This document shows, one piece after another, positions 28,593 through 38,800 of a stretch of DNA of 64,000 nt. A program made the position numbers and the translations under genes. Below the pieces are notes generated by a model that was not told where the DNA came from, ran no database searches, and saw nothing but the letters and a program-made list of their open reading frames with translations. This DNA is from Cupriavidus pinatubonensis (GTDB lineage Bacteria; Pseudomonadota; Gammaproteobacteria; Burkholderiales; Burkholderiaceae): positions 2,356,001 through 2,420,000 of the forward strand of contig NZ_CP080767.1 of assembly GCF_019602855.1 (NCBI RefSeq), written 5' to 3'. Numbering within the stretch: the stretch's first letter is position 1; every line of letters starts with the position of its first letter.

Positions 28593-30008
28593 TTACAGCG
28601 AGTAATACATTTCGAATTCGACCGGGTGAGTGGTCATGCGGAAGCGGGTGACTTCTTCCATCTTCAGCTCGATGTAGGCGTCGAGCATGGAGTTGGAGAA
28701 CACGCCGCCGCGGGTCAGGAACTCACGGTCGTTGTCGAGGTATTCCAGCGACTGGTCGAGGCTGTTGCAGACGGTCGGGATCTTTGCATCCTCTTCCGGC
28801 GGCAGGTCGTACAGGTTCTTGTCGGCAGCTTCGCCCGGGTGGATCTTGTTCATCACGCCATCCAGACCGGCCATCAGCAGTGCCGAGAAGCCCAGGTACG
28901 GGTTCATCAGCGGATCCGGGAAGCGGGTCTCGATACGGCGGCCCTTCGGGTTGGCAACGTACGGAATACGGATCGAGGCCGAACGGTTGCGGGCCGAGTA
29001 GGCCAGCTTCACCGGCGCTTCGAAGCCCGGCACCAGACGCTTGTACGAGTTCGTACCCGGGTTGGTGATGGCGTTCAGCGCGCGAGCGTGCTTGATGATG
29101 CCGCCGATGTAGTACAGCGCGAATTCCGACAGGCCGGCGTAGCCGTTGCCCGCGAACAGGTTCTGGCCGTCCTTCCACACGGACTGGTGCACGTGCATGC
29201 CCGAGCCGTTGTCGCCGACGATGGGCTTCGGCATGAACGTGGCGGTCTTGCCGTAGGTGTGGGCGACGTTCTGGATCACGTACTTCTGCAGCTGGGTCCA
29301 GTCGGCGCGTTGCACCAGCGTGCTGAAGCGCGTGCCGATTTCGTTCTGGCCCTGGCCAGCCACTTCGTGGTGGTGGACTTCAACGGGAATGCCCAGCGAT
29401 TCGAGGATCAGGCACATTTCCGAACGCATGTCCTGGAACGTGTCGATCGGGGCAACCGGGAAGTAGCCGCCCTTCTTGCCCGGACGGTGGCCCGAGTTGC
29501 CGTGTTCGAATTCCTTGCCCGACGACCACGGGGCTTCTTCGGAATGCACCTTCACGAAGCAGCCTTGCATGTCGACGTTCCAGGTCACGCCGTCGAAGAT
29601 GAAGAATTCGGGTTCCGGACCGAAGAAGGCGGTGTCGCCCAGTCCGGTGCTCTTCAGGTAGGCTTCTGCGCGCTTGGCGATCGAACGCGGGTCGCGGTCA
29701 TAGCCCTTGCCATCCGACGGCTCGACCACGTCGCAGGTCAGCACCAGCGTCGGCTCTTCGTAGAACGGGTCGATGAAGGCGGTGTTCGAATCCGGCATCA
29801 GCAGCATGTCCGAAGCCTCGATACCCTTCCAGCCAGCGATGGACGAACCGTCGAAGGCATGGCCGCTTTCGAACTTGTCGTCGTCGAAATGCGAGGTCGG
29901 CACCGAAACGTGTTGCTCCTTGCCTTTGGTATCGGTGAAACGGAAATCGACGAACTTGACGTCGTTTTCCTTCACAAGCTTCATCACATCTGCAACGCTT
30001 TGGGCCAT
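28593..30008 (-). CDS. glnA: Glutamine synthetase type I
   Basis: A 471-aa dodecameric GSI-beta enzyme forming glutamine from glutamate, ammonia and ATP. The beta-grasp N-terminus ([20 protein letters not shown]), the latch [21 protein letters not shown], metal-binding [18 protein letters not shown] and the Arg-rich [10 protein letters not shown] are all present. The adenylylation Tyr lies in [11 protein letters not shown] near residue 398, so GlnE control is expected. Upstream are a sigma-54 promoter and NtrC-like palindromes. Confidence 0.98.
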   Translation of the reverse strand: MAQSVADVMKLVKENDVKFVDFRFTDTKGKEQHVSVPTSHFDDDKFESGHAFDGSSIAGWKGIEASDMLLMPDSNTAFIDPFYEEPTLVLTCDVVEPSDGKGYDRDPRSIAKRAEAYLKSTGLGDTAFFGPEPEFFIFDGVTWNVDMQGCFVKVHSEEAPWSSGKEFEHGNSGHRPGKKGGYFPVAPIDTFQDMRSEMCLILESLGIPVEVHHHEVAGQGQNEIGTRFSTLVQRADWTQLQKYVIQNVAHTYGKTATFMPKPIVGDNGSGMHVHQSVWKDGQNLFAGNGYAGLSEFALYYIGGIIKHARALNAITNPGTNSYKRLVPGFEAPVKLAYSARNRSASIRIPYVANPKGRRIETRFPDPLMNPYLGFSALLMAGLDGVMNKIHPGEAADKNLYDLPPEEDAKIPTVCNSLDQSLEYLDNDREFLTRGGVFSNSMLDAYIELKMEEVTRFRMTTHPVEFEMYYSL

Positions 30009-30140
30009 GCCAATCTCCTGAAATTCGGCTGAAGTCTAGAAAGCCATTCGTGGGCCGGTCATCGCGTCAACGGCAAAGTGCTGAGCCTCACGGCCGCTGT
30101 GCCCGCGCGATTCCTTGCCCTGAAAAGGACGAGGAATGTT

Positions 30141-30156
30141 AGCAGAAAGCATGCCA
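30141..30156 (-). promoter_or_regulatory. Sigma-54 promoter of glnA
   Basis: On the minus strand TGGCATGCTTTCTGCT fits TGGCAC-N5-TTGCW with the invariant GG-N10-GC spacing. The start would be near 30130, giving a leader of about 120 nt before glnA. Confidence 0.7.
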
Positions 30157-30311
30157 AGGAAATGCCTGCCGCATTGCCGCCGTCCCGAAAAAAGTGCGGA
30201 TCCAAAGCCCGCGCACCGCTGCGGGGGCACGTCGATCAACGGGCGCAGAGCCGCCTCATGACAACGTGATTCAAACGCAACAGAACACCGGCAAAGTACC
30301 CCACCCATAAA

Positions 30312-30326
30312 ACACCATAACGGTGC
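30312..30326. promoter_or_regulatory. NtrC-like binding site 1
   Basis: ACACCATAACGGTGC fits the NtrC pattern GCACC-N5-GGTGC with one mismatch. Its centre is about 190 bp upstream of the predicted glnA sigma-54 start, and 30 bp (near three helical turns) from site 2. Confidence 0.6.
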
Positions 30327-30341
30327 GCACATCAAGATTTG

Positions 30342-30356
30342 GCACCTTATTAGTGC
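30342..30356. promoter_or_regulatory. NtrC-like binding site 2
   Basis: GCACCTTATTAGTGC fits GCACC-N5-GGTGC with one mismatch. GCACCAAACAGGTTC at 30361-30375 is a third, one-mismatch match that could be a weaker site. Confidence 0.6.
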
Positions 30357-30522
30357 TTATGCACCAAACAGGTTCATTGCGCACCGCAAACGCCCCATTG
30401 CGCTTCATTGCCTCTGCGCAAGCGACGAATCGACCCGCCTGCATCGATGGTCATTGGCGGGGCGCGCTATAGAATAACGGTTTGGCAGCTCCGCCATTCC
30501 AACTACCAATCTTGTCAGCCAG

Positions 30523-30987
30523 ATGACCACCCGAGACGAACTCCTCAAGACTGCGCAACAACGTCAGCAACAGAACCAGCTTCCGTATTTCGGCGCGCTG
30601 TCGCCTGTGGAAGCCTTCGCGCTGCTGCAGAGCGATCCGTCGGCTGTGCTGGTCGACGTGCGCACGCAGGCCGAGCTCGACTGGGTCGGCGGCGTCGACC
30701 TGCCCGACGCGCAATTCGCCCACGTGGAGTGGATGTCCTATCCCGGCGGCGCGCAGAACGCGCGCTTCGTTGAAGAACTGAAGGCGCGCGTGCCGGCCAA
30801 CGCGCCGGTGCTGTTCCTGTGCCGCAGCGCCGCGCGCTCCAAGCATGCCGCGCGTGTTGCGACCGAAGCCGGTTACCAGTACGCGATGGATGTGCTGGAA
30901 GGCTTCGAAGGCAACCGCGACGACAACCACCACCGCAAGACCGTTGAGGGCTGGTGCGTACGCGGCCTGCCGTGGCACGGCGCCTGA
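30523..30987 (+). CDS. Rhodanese-domain protein
   Basis: A 154-aa single-domain rhodanese (sulfurtransferase fold). The CH2A-like VDVRTQAELDWVGGVDL precedes the active-site loop LFLCRSAARSKHAA with catalytic Cys100. The C-terminal segment GFEGNRDDNHHRKTVEGWCVRGLPW is typical of a proteobacterial group of cytosolic rhodaneses. No signal peptide. The sulfur acceptor is unknown. It is divergent from glnA and ends at a strong palindromic terminator. Confidence 0.88.
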   Translation: MTTRDELLKTAQQRQQQNQLPYFGALSPVEAFALLQSDPSAVLVDVRTQAELDWVGGVDLPDAQFAHVEWMSYPGGAQNARFVEELKARVPANAPVLFLCRSAARSKHAARVATEAGYQYAMDVLEGFEGNRDDNHHRKTVEGWCVRGLPWHGA

Positions 30988-31016
30988 AGCGCGCAAGCGT
31001 AGAAGCGCAAAATGAA

Positions 31017-31036
31017 ACAGGGGCCGCGGCCCCTGT
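31017..31036. terminator. Palindromic terminator between rhodanese and MoCF-domain genes
   Basis: A 20-bp perfect palindrome, ACAGGGGCCGCGGCCCCTGT, followed by GTTCTTGT. It can serve both convergent genes. Confidence 0.75.
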
Positions 31037-31055
31037 GTTCTTGTCTCGGAACGAC

Positions 31056-31877
31056 TCAGCGCGCAGCTTCCGCGCCGGCCTGCTCCACCGTTTCGAATCC
31101 CATGCTGCGTACCCCTTCGAGCAGCATGGCGTACGCCGGTGCGACCTGCTCCGAGGCGCCCTTGACGCCAAGGTCGATATGGCGCCGGGCAAAAATCTCC
31201 CCGCGCTGCGCATCGCCCACTGATGGCAGGCTAAACACGCGGATCCCCGGGAACGCCGCCTCGACCCGCTCCATCAGCGGCGTCAGCGTCGATTCCGGCG
31301 CCTCGAACACGTAGAACGCACGTTCCTGCTGGCCAGCCTGATGAAACAGGTGGGCATAGGCATGGTCCAGTACCCATTCCATCATCGGCCATGCCATGAC
31401 GGGGAAGCCTGGCATGAAATGGTGGTCGGCTACCGAGAACCCCGGAATGCGGTTGTAGCTGTTCGGGATGATGCGCGCGCCCTCGGGAAACTCCCCCATC
31501 TTGAAGCGATGCTGGTTTTCGGGCAGGTTGAGGTCGCCCTTGACTGGATCGCCCTGCGCGGTTTCGGCAATCCGTAGTGCGATCTGTTCGCGGGCCTCGG
31601 GATGCAGCACCAGCGGCACGCCGAGCGCTGCGGCCGCGCACTGGCGCGTATGGTCGTCGGGCGTCGCACCGATACCACCCGTGCAGAACACCACATCCGG
31701 GCCTGCCAGTGTGCGGCGCAGCGTGGCTGTGATGCTTTCACGGTCATCGCCGACATACTGGGCCCAGTCCAGTTTTAGGCCGCGCTCGCCAAGCAGCTCG
31801 ATGGCGCGGCGCAGGTGCTTGTCCTCCCGCCGCCCGGAAAGTATTTCGTCGCCAATGACGATCAGGCCGAAACCCAT
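31056..31877 (-). CDS. CinA-like protein with only the MoCF-binding (COG1058) domain
   Basis: A 273-aa protein. The N-terminus MGFGLIVIGDEILSGRREDKHLRRAIELL and TGGIGATPDDHTRQC show the molybdopterin-binding/MoeA-like fold of CinA. The C-terminal nicotinamide-nucleotide amidase domain of full-length CinA is absent, as in many Burkholderiaceae homologues. In two-domain CinA this part is linked to ADP-ribose hydrolysis; activity of this short form is not known. It is 12 bp after the EI24 gene on the same strand. Confidence 0.85.
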   Translation of the reverse strand: MGFGLIVIGDEILSGRREDKHLRRAIELLGERGLKLDWAQYVGDDRESITATLRRTLAGPDVVFCTGGIGATPDDHTRQCAAAALGVPLVLHPEAREQIALRIAETAQGDPVKGDLNLPENQHRFKMGEFPEGARIIPNSYNRIPGFSVADHHFMPGFPVMAWPMMEWVLDHAYAHLFHQAGQQERAFYVFEAPESTLTPLMERVEAAFPGIRVFSLPSVGDAQRGEIFARRHIDLGVKGASEQVAPAYAMLLEGVRSMGFETVEQAGAEAAR

Positions 31878-31889
31878 GATGCCCCCGCT

Positions 31890-32765
31890 TCAGGAATGTT
31901 CAATGCGGCGCACGTCGGACGGCGCCAGATCAATAACGGCACCGGCCGGCGCCGAAGGCGGCGCGGTCGAGGCCCGTTCGGCACGCAGTTGCGCGAGCGC
32001 ACGCAGGCAGAAATGGCCGAACCACAGCGCCGAGAAAATGAAGATCAGCACGTAGAGCCACAGCGTACCTGCCAGCACGAACGGAAAAAGGAAAATGACC
32101 GCAGCAGACGACACCCACAGCAGCGTCGGGGCTGAGCCGAGCAGCCCGACCACCACGCCCATCGTCAGCAGCGGGACACGATGGCGCTGCATCAGCGTCT
32201 TTCGCTCTTCGGCGGACGCGTGATCGGCCAGGGCGTCATAGGTCATTACGCGGTAGGTCAACCAGCCCCAAAGCACGGGCGGAATCAGTGCAAAGAACAG
32301 CGGCATCAGCCACAGCGGCAACGTCACCACCACCAGGACCAGGAACACCACCGTGCTGCCGAGCGACTGGAACACGCTGCCCACGACGCTGCCGCCGCGC
32401 TTCTTGTCCAGGTCCGGGTAGCTACGCTCGAGATGGCGCACCACCGCAGGCACCGAAAACAGGCTGATGAACAGCAGCATCGACGCAATGACCAACGGCA
32501 CCGCCAGCGCAACCACGAACAAGGGCGCCACCACGGCTCGCATCGACTGAAGCCCGAACCAGTCCAGCGTGCTGTAGATCCAGCTGGTCAGCACGGAAGT
32601 TTCGAGGAAAGACCGCATGGCGCCCATGATCGGGTCCCAGCCCCACCAGAGCAGGCCGCCCCACAGCGCCGTCGCAAGGAGGAAAGGCAGGATCGTCAGC
32701 ATCAGCATGCGAGGATGCAGCTGGCTCACAAGCGCGCGGCCAAACGAGCGAAAAATATCGTTCAT
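31890..32765 (-). CDS. EI24-domain (CysZ-like) membrane protein
   Basis: A 291-aa protein with four to six hydrophobic segments and the EI24/CysZ-type start MNDIFRSFGRALVSQLHPRML. PLFFALIPPVLWGWLTYRVMTYDALADHASAEE and the basic amphipathic segment after it are family-like. CysZ proteins transport sulfate, but this group is not shown to do so. Start taken at MNDIFRSF; nine upstream in-frame codons are unlikely. It is close to the MoCF-domain gene. Confidence 0.85.
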   Translation of the reverse strand: MNDIFRSFGRALVSQLHPRMLMLTILPFLLATALWGGLLWWGWDPIMGAMRSFLETSVLTSWIYSTLDWFGLQSMRAVVAPLFVVALAVPLVIASMLLFISLFSVPAVVRHLERSYPDLDKKRGGSVVGSVFQSLGSTVVFLVLVVVTLPLWLMPLFFALIPPVLWGWLTYRVMTYDALADHASAEERKTLMQRHRVPLLTMGVVVGLLGSAPTLLWVSSAAVIFLFPFVLAGTLWLYVLIFIFSALWFGHFCLRALAQLRAERASTAPPSAPAGAVIDLAPSDVRRIEHS

Positions 32766-32855
32766 GCAGGATATCGGAAGGGAACAGTGCAATGCGCCGG
32801 AAAATGCACGCGCACCGGAACACTAGCATACGCCGCCTGTGCCGCGGCGTGTCGC

Positions 32856-33830
32856 TCAGCCGAGGCGCAGCAGGCGTTTGATGCCGTACCACTGCTGGGC
32901 CAGCAGCCCCGCGCCGTAGTCGCGGCCCTTGCCCGTGGGAGGCGGCATCTGGTCGCGGATGCCGGTCGGATGGTATGCCGGCGTGAAGACAGCGGTGCCG
33001 AACAGCATGTCCCACCACGGGAAGATCACGCCATAGTTGCAGCCGCCGAGACGCGCCGGCACGCCGGCCGCCTCATGCCCGATCCCCACGGCATGGTGCG
33101 TACGGTGAAAGCGTGGCGAGACCAGCAGGCGTTCGCCGAACGCGCCGAAGTGCAGGCGCAGGTTGGCATGCTGAAGGCTTTGCAGCAGTTGCGACAGCGC
33201 TACGAGAAGCACGTATTGAGACGGCTCCACACCCACCGCAATGGCAACCAGGGCGAACACGAGGTCGCGCAGCATGTCGTCGAGCAGATGATTGCGGTTA
33301 TCGCTCCACAGCGTCATCTGGCGCTGGCTGTGATGCACCGCGTGCAGGCTCCACCACCAGCGGTAGGTGTGCGACAGCCGGTGGTACCAGTAGTCGAGCA
33401 AATCGAACAGCAGCAGGTAGACGAAGAAGCTGACCAGCGGGATCGACGTCACGCCGGGCCACCAGTCCTCCACGTTCACACGCTGCCAGCCGACCAGCCG
33501 CAGATGCCCTTCCAGCGCATCGGTCAGCGGCGCCAGCATGAAGAACATCGCCAGCCGGAACAGGCCGAGACGGTGGATCAGCGTATAGAGGATGTCAGTG
33601 CGGATGCCGGCCCGGTCGGTGACCGGCTCGACCGGGCGCAGCTTTTCCAGCGGGCCCAGAATCAGCACCATCACGGCGATCTGCACCAGCCCCACCAGCA
33701 GCCATTCGGTGCCGGTGAACGCGTCTTCGGCATAGCCGCCGAATCCCAGGTTGTAGACAAGCGGCAGCACGACGTCCTGGAACAGCGTGCCTTCGAACTG
33801 GGCAATCCACCCGTTGAGGGTTTCCCACAT
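32856..33830 (-). CDS. Sterol desaturase / fatty acid hydroxylase-family membrane protein
   Basis: A 324-aa multi-spanning diiron protein. Eight-histidine boxes of the family are visible: HRLSH at 150-154, HAVHH at 163-167 and HRTHH at 242-246. Helices flank them (for example VSFFVYLLLFDLLDYWY). These enzymes hydroxylate or desaturate lipid or terpenoid substrates; the substrate here is unknown. The ATG overlaps the TGA of the deacetylase gene by one base (TGATG), so the two are translationally coupled. Confidence 0.9.
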   Translation of the reverse strand: MWETLNGWIAQFEGTLFQDVVLPLVYNLGFGGYAEDAFTGTEWLLVGLVQIAVMVLILGPLEKLRPVEPVTDRAGIRTDILYTLIHRLGLFRLAMFFMLAPLTDALEGHLRLVGWQRVNVEDWWPGVTSIPLVSFFVYLLLFDLLDYWYHRLSHTYRWWWSLHAVHHSQRQMTLWSDNRNHLLDDMLRDLVFALVAIAVGVEPSQYVLLVALSQLLQSLQHANLRLHFGAFGERLLVSPRFHRTHHAVGIGHEAAGVPARLGGCNYGVIFPWWDMLFGTAVFTPAYHPTGIRDQMPPPTGKGRDYGAGLLAQQWYGIKRLLRLG

Positions 33831-34681
33831 CAGCGCTTGCCCTCCTTGCGCGCACCCTGTCCGGCAGTGGCGATCCAGTCCCGATAAGCCGGGTGCTCGC
33901 GCAGCGTGGCGAAACAGAAGCCCTTGTGCTCAAGCCCCGTGATCAGCGGCTCCAGCACGCCGGGTGCCCAAGGGTCCTTGCGCGACCAGATGCCAAGGTG
34001 CGCCATGGTGATATCGCCGTCGCGCAGGTCGCGCAGCGCGCTTGCGAGCAGCGCCTGGTTCGGATAGCGCTCCGATGACAATTCGTCACCAAGAAAACCG
34101 GCCGGAGCCCATCCCACATGCTTGAACCCGCATTGCTCGGCCCACTGCAGCGTTTGCGGGGCGGTGCGGCCGCCCGGCGCGCGCCACAGCGGCACCATGT
34201 CGACACCCGTCATGCCGCGCAGCGCCTGTGCACTGCGTTGCAGCTCGCGGCAAAAACCGTTGGCGTCCATGGTGACATCCTTGCCGGCATCGGCACCGAA
34301 CTGCGGGCGCATGGTGACCTTGCCATCGCGCACGCTGCGTAGATAGACATGATCGTACGTATGCGTGCCGAATGCATGACCATCCGCTGCCAGCACTTTC
34401 CAGTATGGCGCCCAACCGGCCTCCAGCGAGCTATCCTTGTTGATGGTCGGCTCGTTGGCCAGGAAAAACGTGGCCTTGATATGGTGGCGGCGCAGCGTGT
34501 CGGCAATCAATTGGGCCTGGCTCATGCTGCCTGTATCGAAGGTCAGGTACAGCGTGCCTGCCCGGCAGGCCTGGCCTGGCGCCAAGGGGGCGTCAGCAGC
34601 CTGCAGACCCGTCACCGGCGCGGCCATTGCCGCGATGGCGGCGATCAGCCAGTTGAAGCGAGACACGTTGGACTTGCTCAT
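33830..34681 (-). CDS. Secreted polysaccharide deacetylase-family protein with altered metal site
   Basis: A 283-aa protein with an N-terminal hydrophobic signal (about residues 10-28) and a NodB fold. Motif 1 reads TFDTGS: Asp49 is kept, but the second Asp, normally a metal ligand, is Thr50. Motif 2 GTHTYDH keeps His107 and His111, motif 3 WRAPGG keeps Arg167, and MAHLGIW is the likely motif 5. It probably acts on a cell-surface glycan in the periplasm, if it is an active hydrolase. It is coupled to the desaturase gene and follows the beta-propeller gene by 18 bp. Confidence 0.88.
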   Translation of the reverse strand: MSKSNVSRFNWLIAAIAAMAAPVTGLQAADAPLAPGQACRAGTLYLTFDTGSMSQAQLIADTLRRHHIKATFFLANEPTINKDSSLEAGWAPYWKVLAADGHAFGTHTYDHVYLRSVRDGKVTMRPQFGADAGKDVTMDANGFCRELQRSAQALRGMTGVDMVPLWRAPGGRTAPQTLQWAEQCGFKHVGWAPAGFLGDELSSERYPNQALLASALRDLRDGDITMAHLGIWSRKDPWAPGVLEPLITGLEHKGFCFATLREHPAYRDWIATAGQGARKEGKR

Positions 34682-34699
34682 GATCCTGCCCTGCGGTCG

Positions 34700-35686
34700 T
34701 CAGTAGAGCGGCGCCCGGGTGCGGAAATAAATCCCGTGGGGCGAACGGCCTACGCGGATGGTTTTCACCAGCTTGCGGTTGGCCACGTCGATCAGGCCGA
34801 CCGCGCGCGCCCAGCGGAACGTCACCCACAGCGTCTTGCCGTCGGCAGTCAGCTCCATGTCGTCCGGACCCGGCGGCAGTCCGGTGATCTCGCCCACCTT
34901 GGTCAGCGTCTGCTGGTCGACGATGCTGATGCTGCCCGATACGCGATTGCTCAGGAACAGGTGGCGCTTGTCACCGACGGCACGGAAGTTGTGTGCGCCC
35001 TTTCCGGTCTGGATCTGCTTGACGATGGTACGTGTGCGCCAGTCGATCACCGCGACATAGTCGGCGCCCGTCATGCCGACCAGCAGGTAGCGCTGGTCCG
35101 GCGTCACCCAGATGCCCGCCGGCGCCGAGCCCGCGTCCATGCGCCACATCACGTTCTGCGTGACAAGGTCGATCGCGACCACCTCGTTGGAGTCCTGCAG
35201 CGTGATGAACGCGATACGGCTGTCGGCGGTATAGGCGATATGGCTCGGCGTCTTGGCCAGCGGAAACTGCTTGGCGATCTTCAGCGCCTTGCCGTCCCAG
35301 CGATAGAGGTCGACGCGGTCCAGCCGGTTGCCAGTGGCGATGAACCACTTCTGGTCGGGCGAAAAGCCGATCTGGTACGGATCGTCGATGTTCGGGACGC
35401 GCTGCTGCACCTTGCCGGTCACCGGATCGAGGAAAACGAGGTCATTGCCCACGGCGTTCGCCACGATCAGGGACTTGTCGTCCGGCGTGGCGATCAGGTG
35501 GTGGGGTTCCTTGCCGACCGGGAAGGTCTCCAGTACCTTCTGCGAGTCCTTGTCGATCAGCGTGACGGTAGCATCACCCGAATTGAGCACCACCACGACT
35601 TCCGCCGAGGCCGGCGACGTCATCAACCCCAGGGCCAGGGAGCCGACCGTCAACACACCAGCAACAACACGACGCAACACGAGCAT
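34700..35686 (-). CDS. Secreted YncE/YVTN-type beta-propeller protein
   Basis: A 328-aa periplasmic protein. A signal peptide (MLVLRRVVAGVLTVGSLALG, cleavage likely after ASA) is followed by repeated beta-propeller blades such as VVVLNSGDATVTLIDKDSQK, FLDPVTGKVQQRVPN and VAVIDWRTRTIVKQIQTGKG. The final blade ends RKLVKTIRVGRSPHGIYF. YncE proteins bind DNA or act in redox/PQQ settings in different bacteria; the ligand here is unknown. It is the first gene of the trio with the deacetylase and desaturase. The start at 35686 was chosen because the upstream frame lacks a signal peptide. Confidence 0.85.
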   Translation of the reverse strand: MLVLRRVVAGVLTVGSLALGLMTSPASAEVVVVLNSGDATVTLIDKDSQKVLETFPVGKEPHHLIATPDDKSLIVANAVGNDLVFLDPVTGKVQQRVPNIDDPYQIGFSPDQKWFIATGNRLDRVDLYRWDGKALKIAKQFPLAKTPSHIAYTADSRIAFITLQDSNEVVAIDLVTQNVMWRMDAGSAPAGIWVTPDQRYLLVGMTGADYVAVIDWRTRTIVKQIQTGKGAHNFRAVGDKRHLFLSNRVSGSISIVDQQTLTKVGEITGLPPGPDDMELTADGKTLWVTFRWARAVGLIDVANRKLVKTIRVGRSPHGIYFRTRAPLY

Positions 35687-35835
35687 AAGTCCAGTTAATC
35701 CATAGGCGGAATCGCACATTCTAACGTTTCGGACCGACGCCACGATGACCGGCGAACTGATCAGGAACAAGTCTTTCACAATTCGTTACACATCTTTGTG
35801 CTGTTCCTGCCCCATCGGCATGGTCCTGCGGTGGT

Positions 35836-38800
35836 TTACCGCTGCATCGCCTCCCAGACCTTTTGCAACCGCTTGACCGACATCGGCACAGGCGTGCGCA
35901 GTTCCTGGGCAAACAGCGCAATGCGCAGTTCTTCCAGCATCCAGCGGAATTCGTCGAGCCTGGCATCGGCACCCCCCTTGCCTTGCGTGCGCAACTGCTT
36001 TTCTGCGCGCTGCCATTGCTGCAGCAGCGGCATCATTTCCTGCATGCGCTGCGTGTCGCGAGCGGGGTCGCCCTTGAGCTTGTCCACGCGCATGGCGATA
36101 CCCTTCAGGTACCGCGGGAAATGCACGAGCTGCGGATACGGTGTGTCGATGATGAACTGCTTGCCCATCAGGCGTCCAAGCTGCGCTTCCATGTCGGCGT
36201 AGGCCGTGCCGAACGGCTTGGCCTGCAGCAGCTTGCGCGGCAGTCCGGCGTACTCGGCCAGGATGGTGCCCGCCAGCCGCGCGATCTCCTGTGCGAGCAG
36301 CGACAACCGGGCCCGACCCTCGTCCTTGCGCGCGGTGAACTCGGCATCGTTGCGGGGCAACGGCGCCTGCAGGCAAGCCCGTTCCAGCGCCAGCAGCACG
36401 ATCTGCTCCCGCAGCATCTCCTGCGTGCCGAGCGTCATGTACTGCATCGCCATCTGCTGCAGGCCGGGGATATTCTTCTCGATGAACTTGACCTGCTCGC
36501 GCAGCTGCAATGCGAACAGCCGGCGCAGGCCCGCATGGTGAATACGTTCGGCCTCCTGCGGATCGTCGAACACCTCGACGTCGCAATGCGTGCCCTTGTC
36601 CACGAGTGCCGGGTAGCCGAACAGCGTCTGGTTGCCTTTGCGGATCTCCAGCAGCTCGGGCAGTTCGCCGAACGACCAGGACGTCAAACCCTCGTACTGG
36701 CCGGCTTCGGCCGCCGGCACGTCGCGCGCGGCAATGTTCTGGAACGACTGCTGCGCCTGGCCACCGAGTTCGGCGCGAAGCTGCGCCAAGTTGCGCCCCA
36801 TGTCCAACTGCCGGCCGTGCTCGTCGACCACCTTGAAGTTCATGAAGTGGTGCGCGGACAGCGTCTCCGGCTTGAAATCGGCGCGCCGCACCATCGTGCC
36901 GGTCTGTTCGCGGATATCGGCGATCAGCACGTCGGTCAGCTCGCCCTCGCCGAACGGTTGCCGCGCGACGAAGCCGGCGGCGTAGTCCGGCAGCGGCACA
37001 CAATGGCGGCGCAGCTTCTGCGGCAGCGATTTCAGCAGCAGGTGAACCTTCTCCTTGATCATGCCCGGCACCAGCCATTCGGTGCGCTCCGGGCGTACCT
37101 GGTTGAGCGCGTACAGCGGCACGGCCAGCGTCACACCGTCGCGGTGGCTGCCCGGTTCAAAGTGATATGTCAGTCCCATGTCGACGCCGGCCACGGACAT
37201 GGTCTTGGGGAACAAGTCCGTCGTGATGCCGGCCGCCTCATGCCGCATCAGCTCGTCGCGGTTCAGGTAGAGCAGCTTGCGGTCCTTCGCGCTTTCAGTC
37301 TGGTACCACTGTTCGAACGCTGTCTGCTGGCAGACGTCGGCAGGAATCGCGCGGTCGTAGAACGCGTAGATCAGCTCGTCATCGACCAGCACGTCCTGGC
37401 GGCGCGACTTGTGTTCAAGATTCTCGATCTCGCGCACGAGCCGCTGGTTATGCGCATAGAACGGCAGCCGCGTGTCGAACTCGCCTTCGACCAGCGCCCG
37501 GCGGATAAAGATTTCGCGCGCTTCCTTCGGGTTCATCGGCCCGTAGTGCACGCGGCGGTGCTGGTACACCACGAGCCCGTAGAGCGTGGCGCGCTCCATC
37601 GCGAGCACCTGCCCCGCCTTCTTTTCCCAGTGCGGATCGCTCCAGCTGACCTTGAGCAAGTGGCGGCCAACTTGCTCCAGCCACTCTGGCTCGATGCGCG
37701 CCAGCGTGCGCGCGAACAGCCGGCTGGTCTCGACCAGTTCGGCGGCCATGACCCAGCGGCCGACCTTGCGCGCGATCAGCGAGCCCGGCCACAGGTGGAA
37801 CTTGATGCCACGCGCGCCAAGATATTCGCGGCCCTTGCCGTCGCTGTCCTCGATGCGGCAGCCGACGTTGCCTAGCAGGCCAGTCAACAGCGCCTTGTGC
37901 AACTGCTCGAACGTCGGCTCACTGTCGTTCAGCCGCCAACCCTGCTCGGTCACCGTGGTCAGAAGCTGCGAATGCACATCGCGCCACTCGCGCAGCCGCA
38001 CATGCGAGAGGAAGTTGGCGCGGCACTGATCCTGCAATTGCTTGTTCGACTTCTTGTGCGCAACGGCCTCTTCAAACCATTTCCACAGCTTGACCCAGCC
38101 CAGGAACTCGGACTTCTCGTCCATGAATTTGCGATGCGCCTGGTCGGCCGCCTCCTGCGCTTCCTGTGGACGCTCGCGCGGATCCTGCACCGACAGCGCA
38201 CTGGCGATCACCAGGACCTCGCGCAGACAGTGCTGCTCGCGCGCGGCCAGGATCATGCGCGCCACGCGCGGGTCCAGCGGCAGCTTGGCGAGTTGCCGGC
38301 CCGTGCCGGTTAGCTGGTTGGCATCGTCGACCGCGCCGAGTTCCTGCAGCAACTGGTAGCCGTCGGCAATAGCGCGGCCCAGCGGCGGCTCGATGAACGG
38401 GAACGATTCGATCTCTGTCAGCCGCAGCGCCTTCATGCGCAGGATCACGGCCGCCAGCGACGAGCGCAGGATTTCCGGATCGGTAAAGCGCACGCGGCCC
38501 TGGAACTCCGACTCCTCATAGAGCCGGATGCAAACGCCGTTGGCCACCCGCCCGCAACGGCCGGCGCGCTGGTTAGCGGCGGCCTGCGAAATCGACTCGA
38601 TCTGCAGCTGTTCGACCTTGTTGCGATACGAATAGCGCTTGACGCGTGCGAGCCCGGTATCGACCACATAGCGGATGCCCGGCACCGTCAGCGAGGTCTC
38701 GGCAACGTTGGTTGCCAGCACAATGCGGCGCGTGTTCGACGGCTTGAACACGCGTTCCTGCTCCTGCACCGACAACCGTGCAAACAGGGGCAGGATTTCG

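Larger units (their letters stand above)
30009..30522. other. 514-bp regulatory gap between glnA and the rhodanese gene
   Basis: No gene is supported. It holds the glnA sigma-54 promoter at 30141-30156, NtrC-like palindromes at 30312-30375, and a TATAGAAT sequence at 30468-30475 that may be the -10 of the divergent rhodanese gene. Confidence 0.7.

Noticed and set aside
32830-32850. ACGCCGC / GCGGCGT hairpin after the desaturase gene as a terminator
   Set aside because: No T tract follows on the minus strand.
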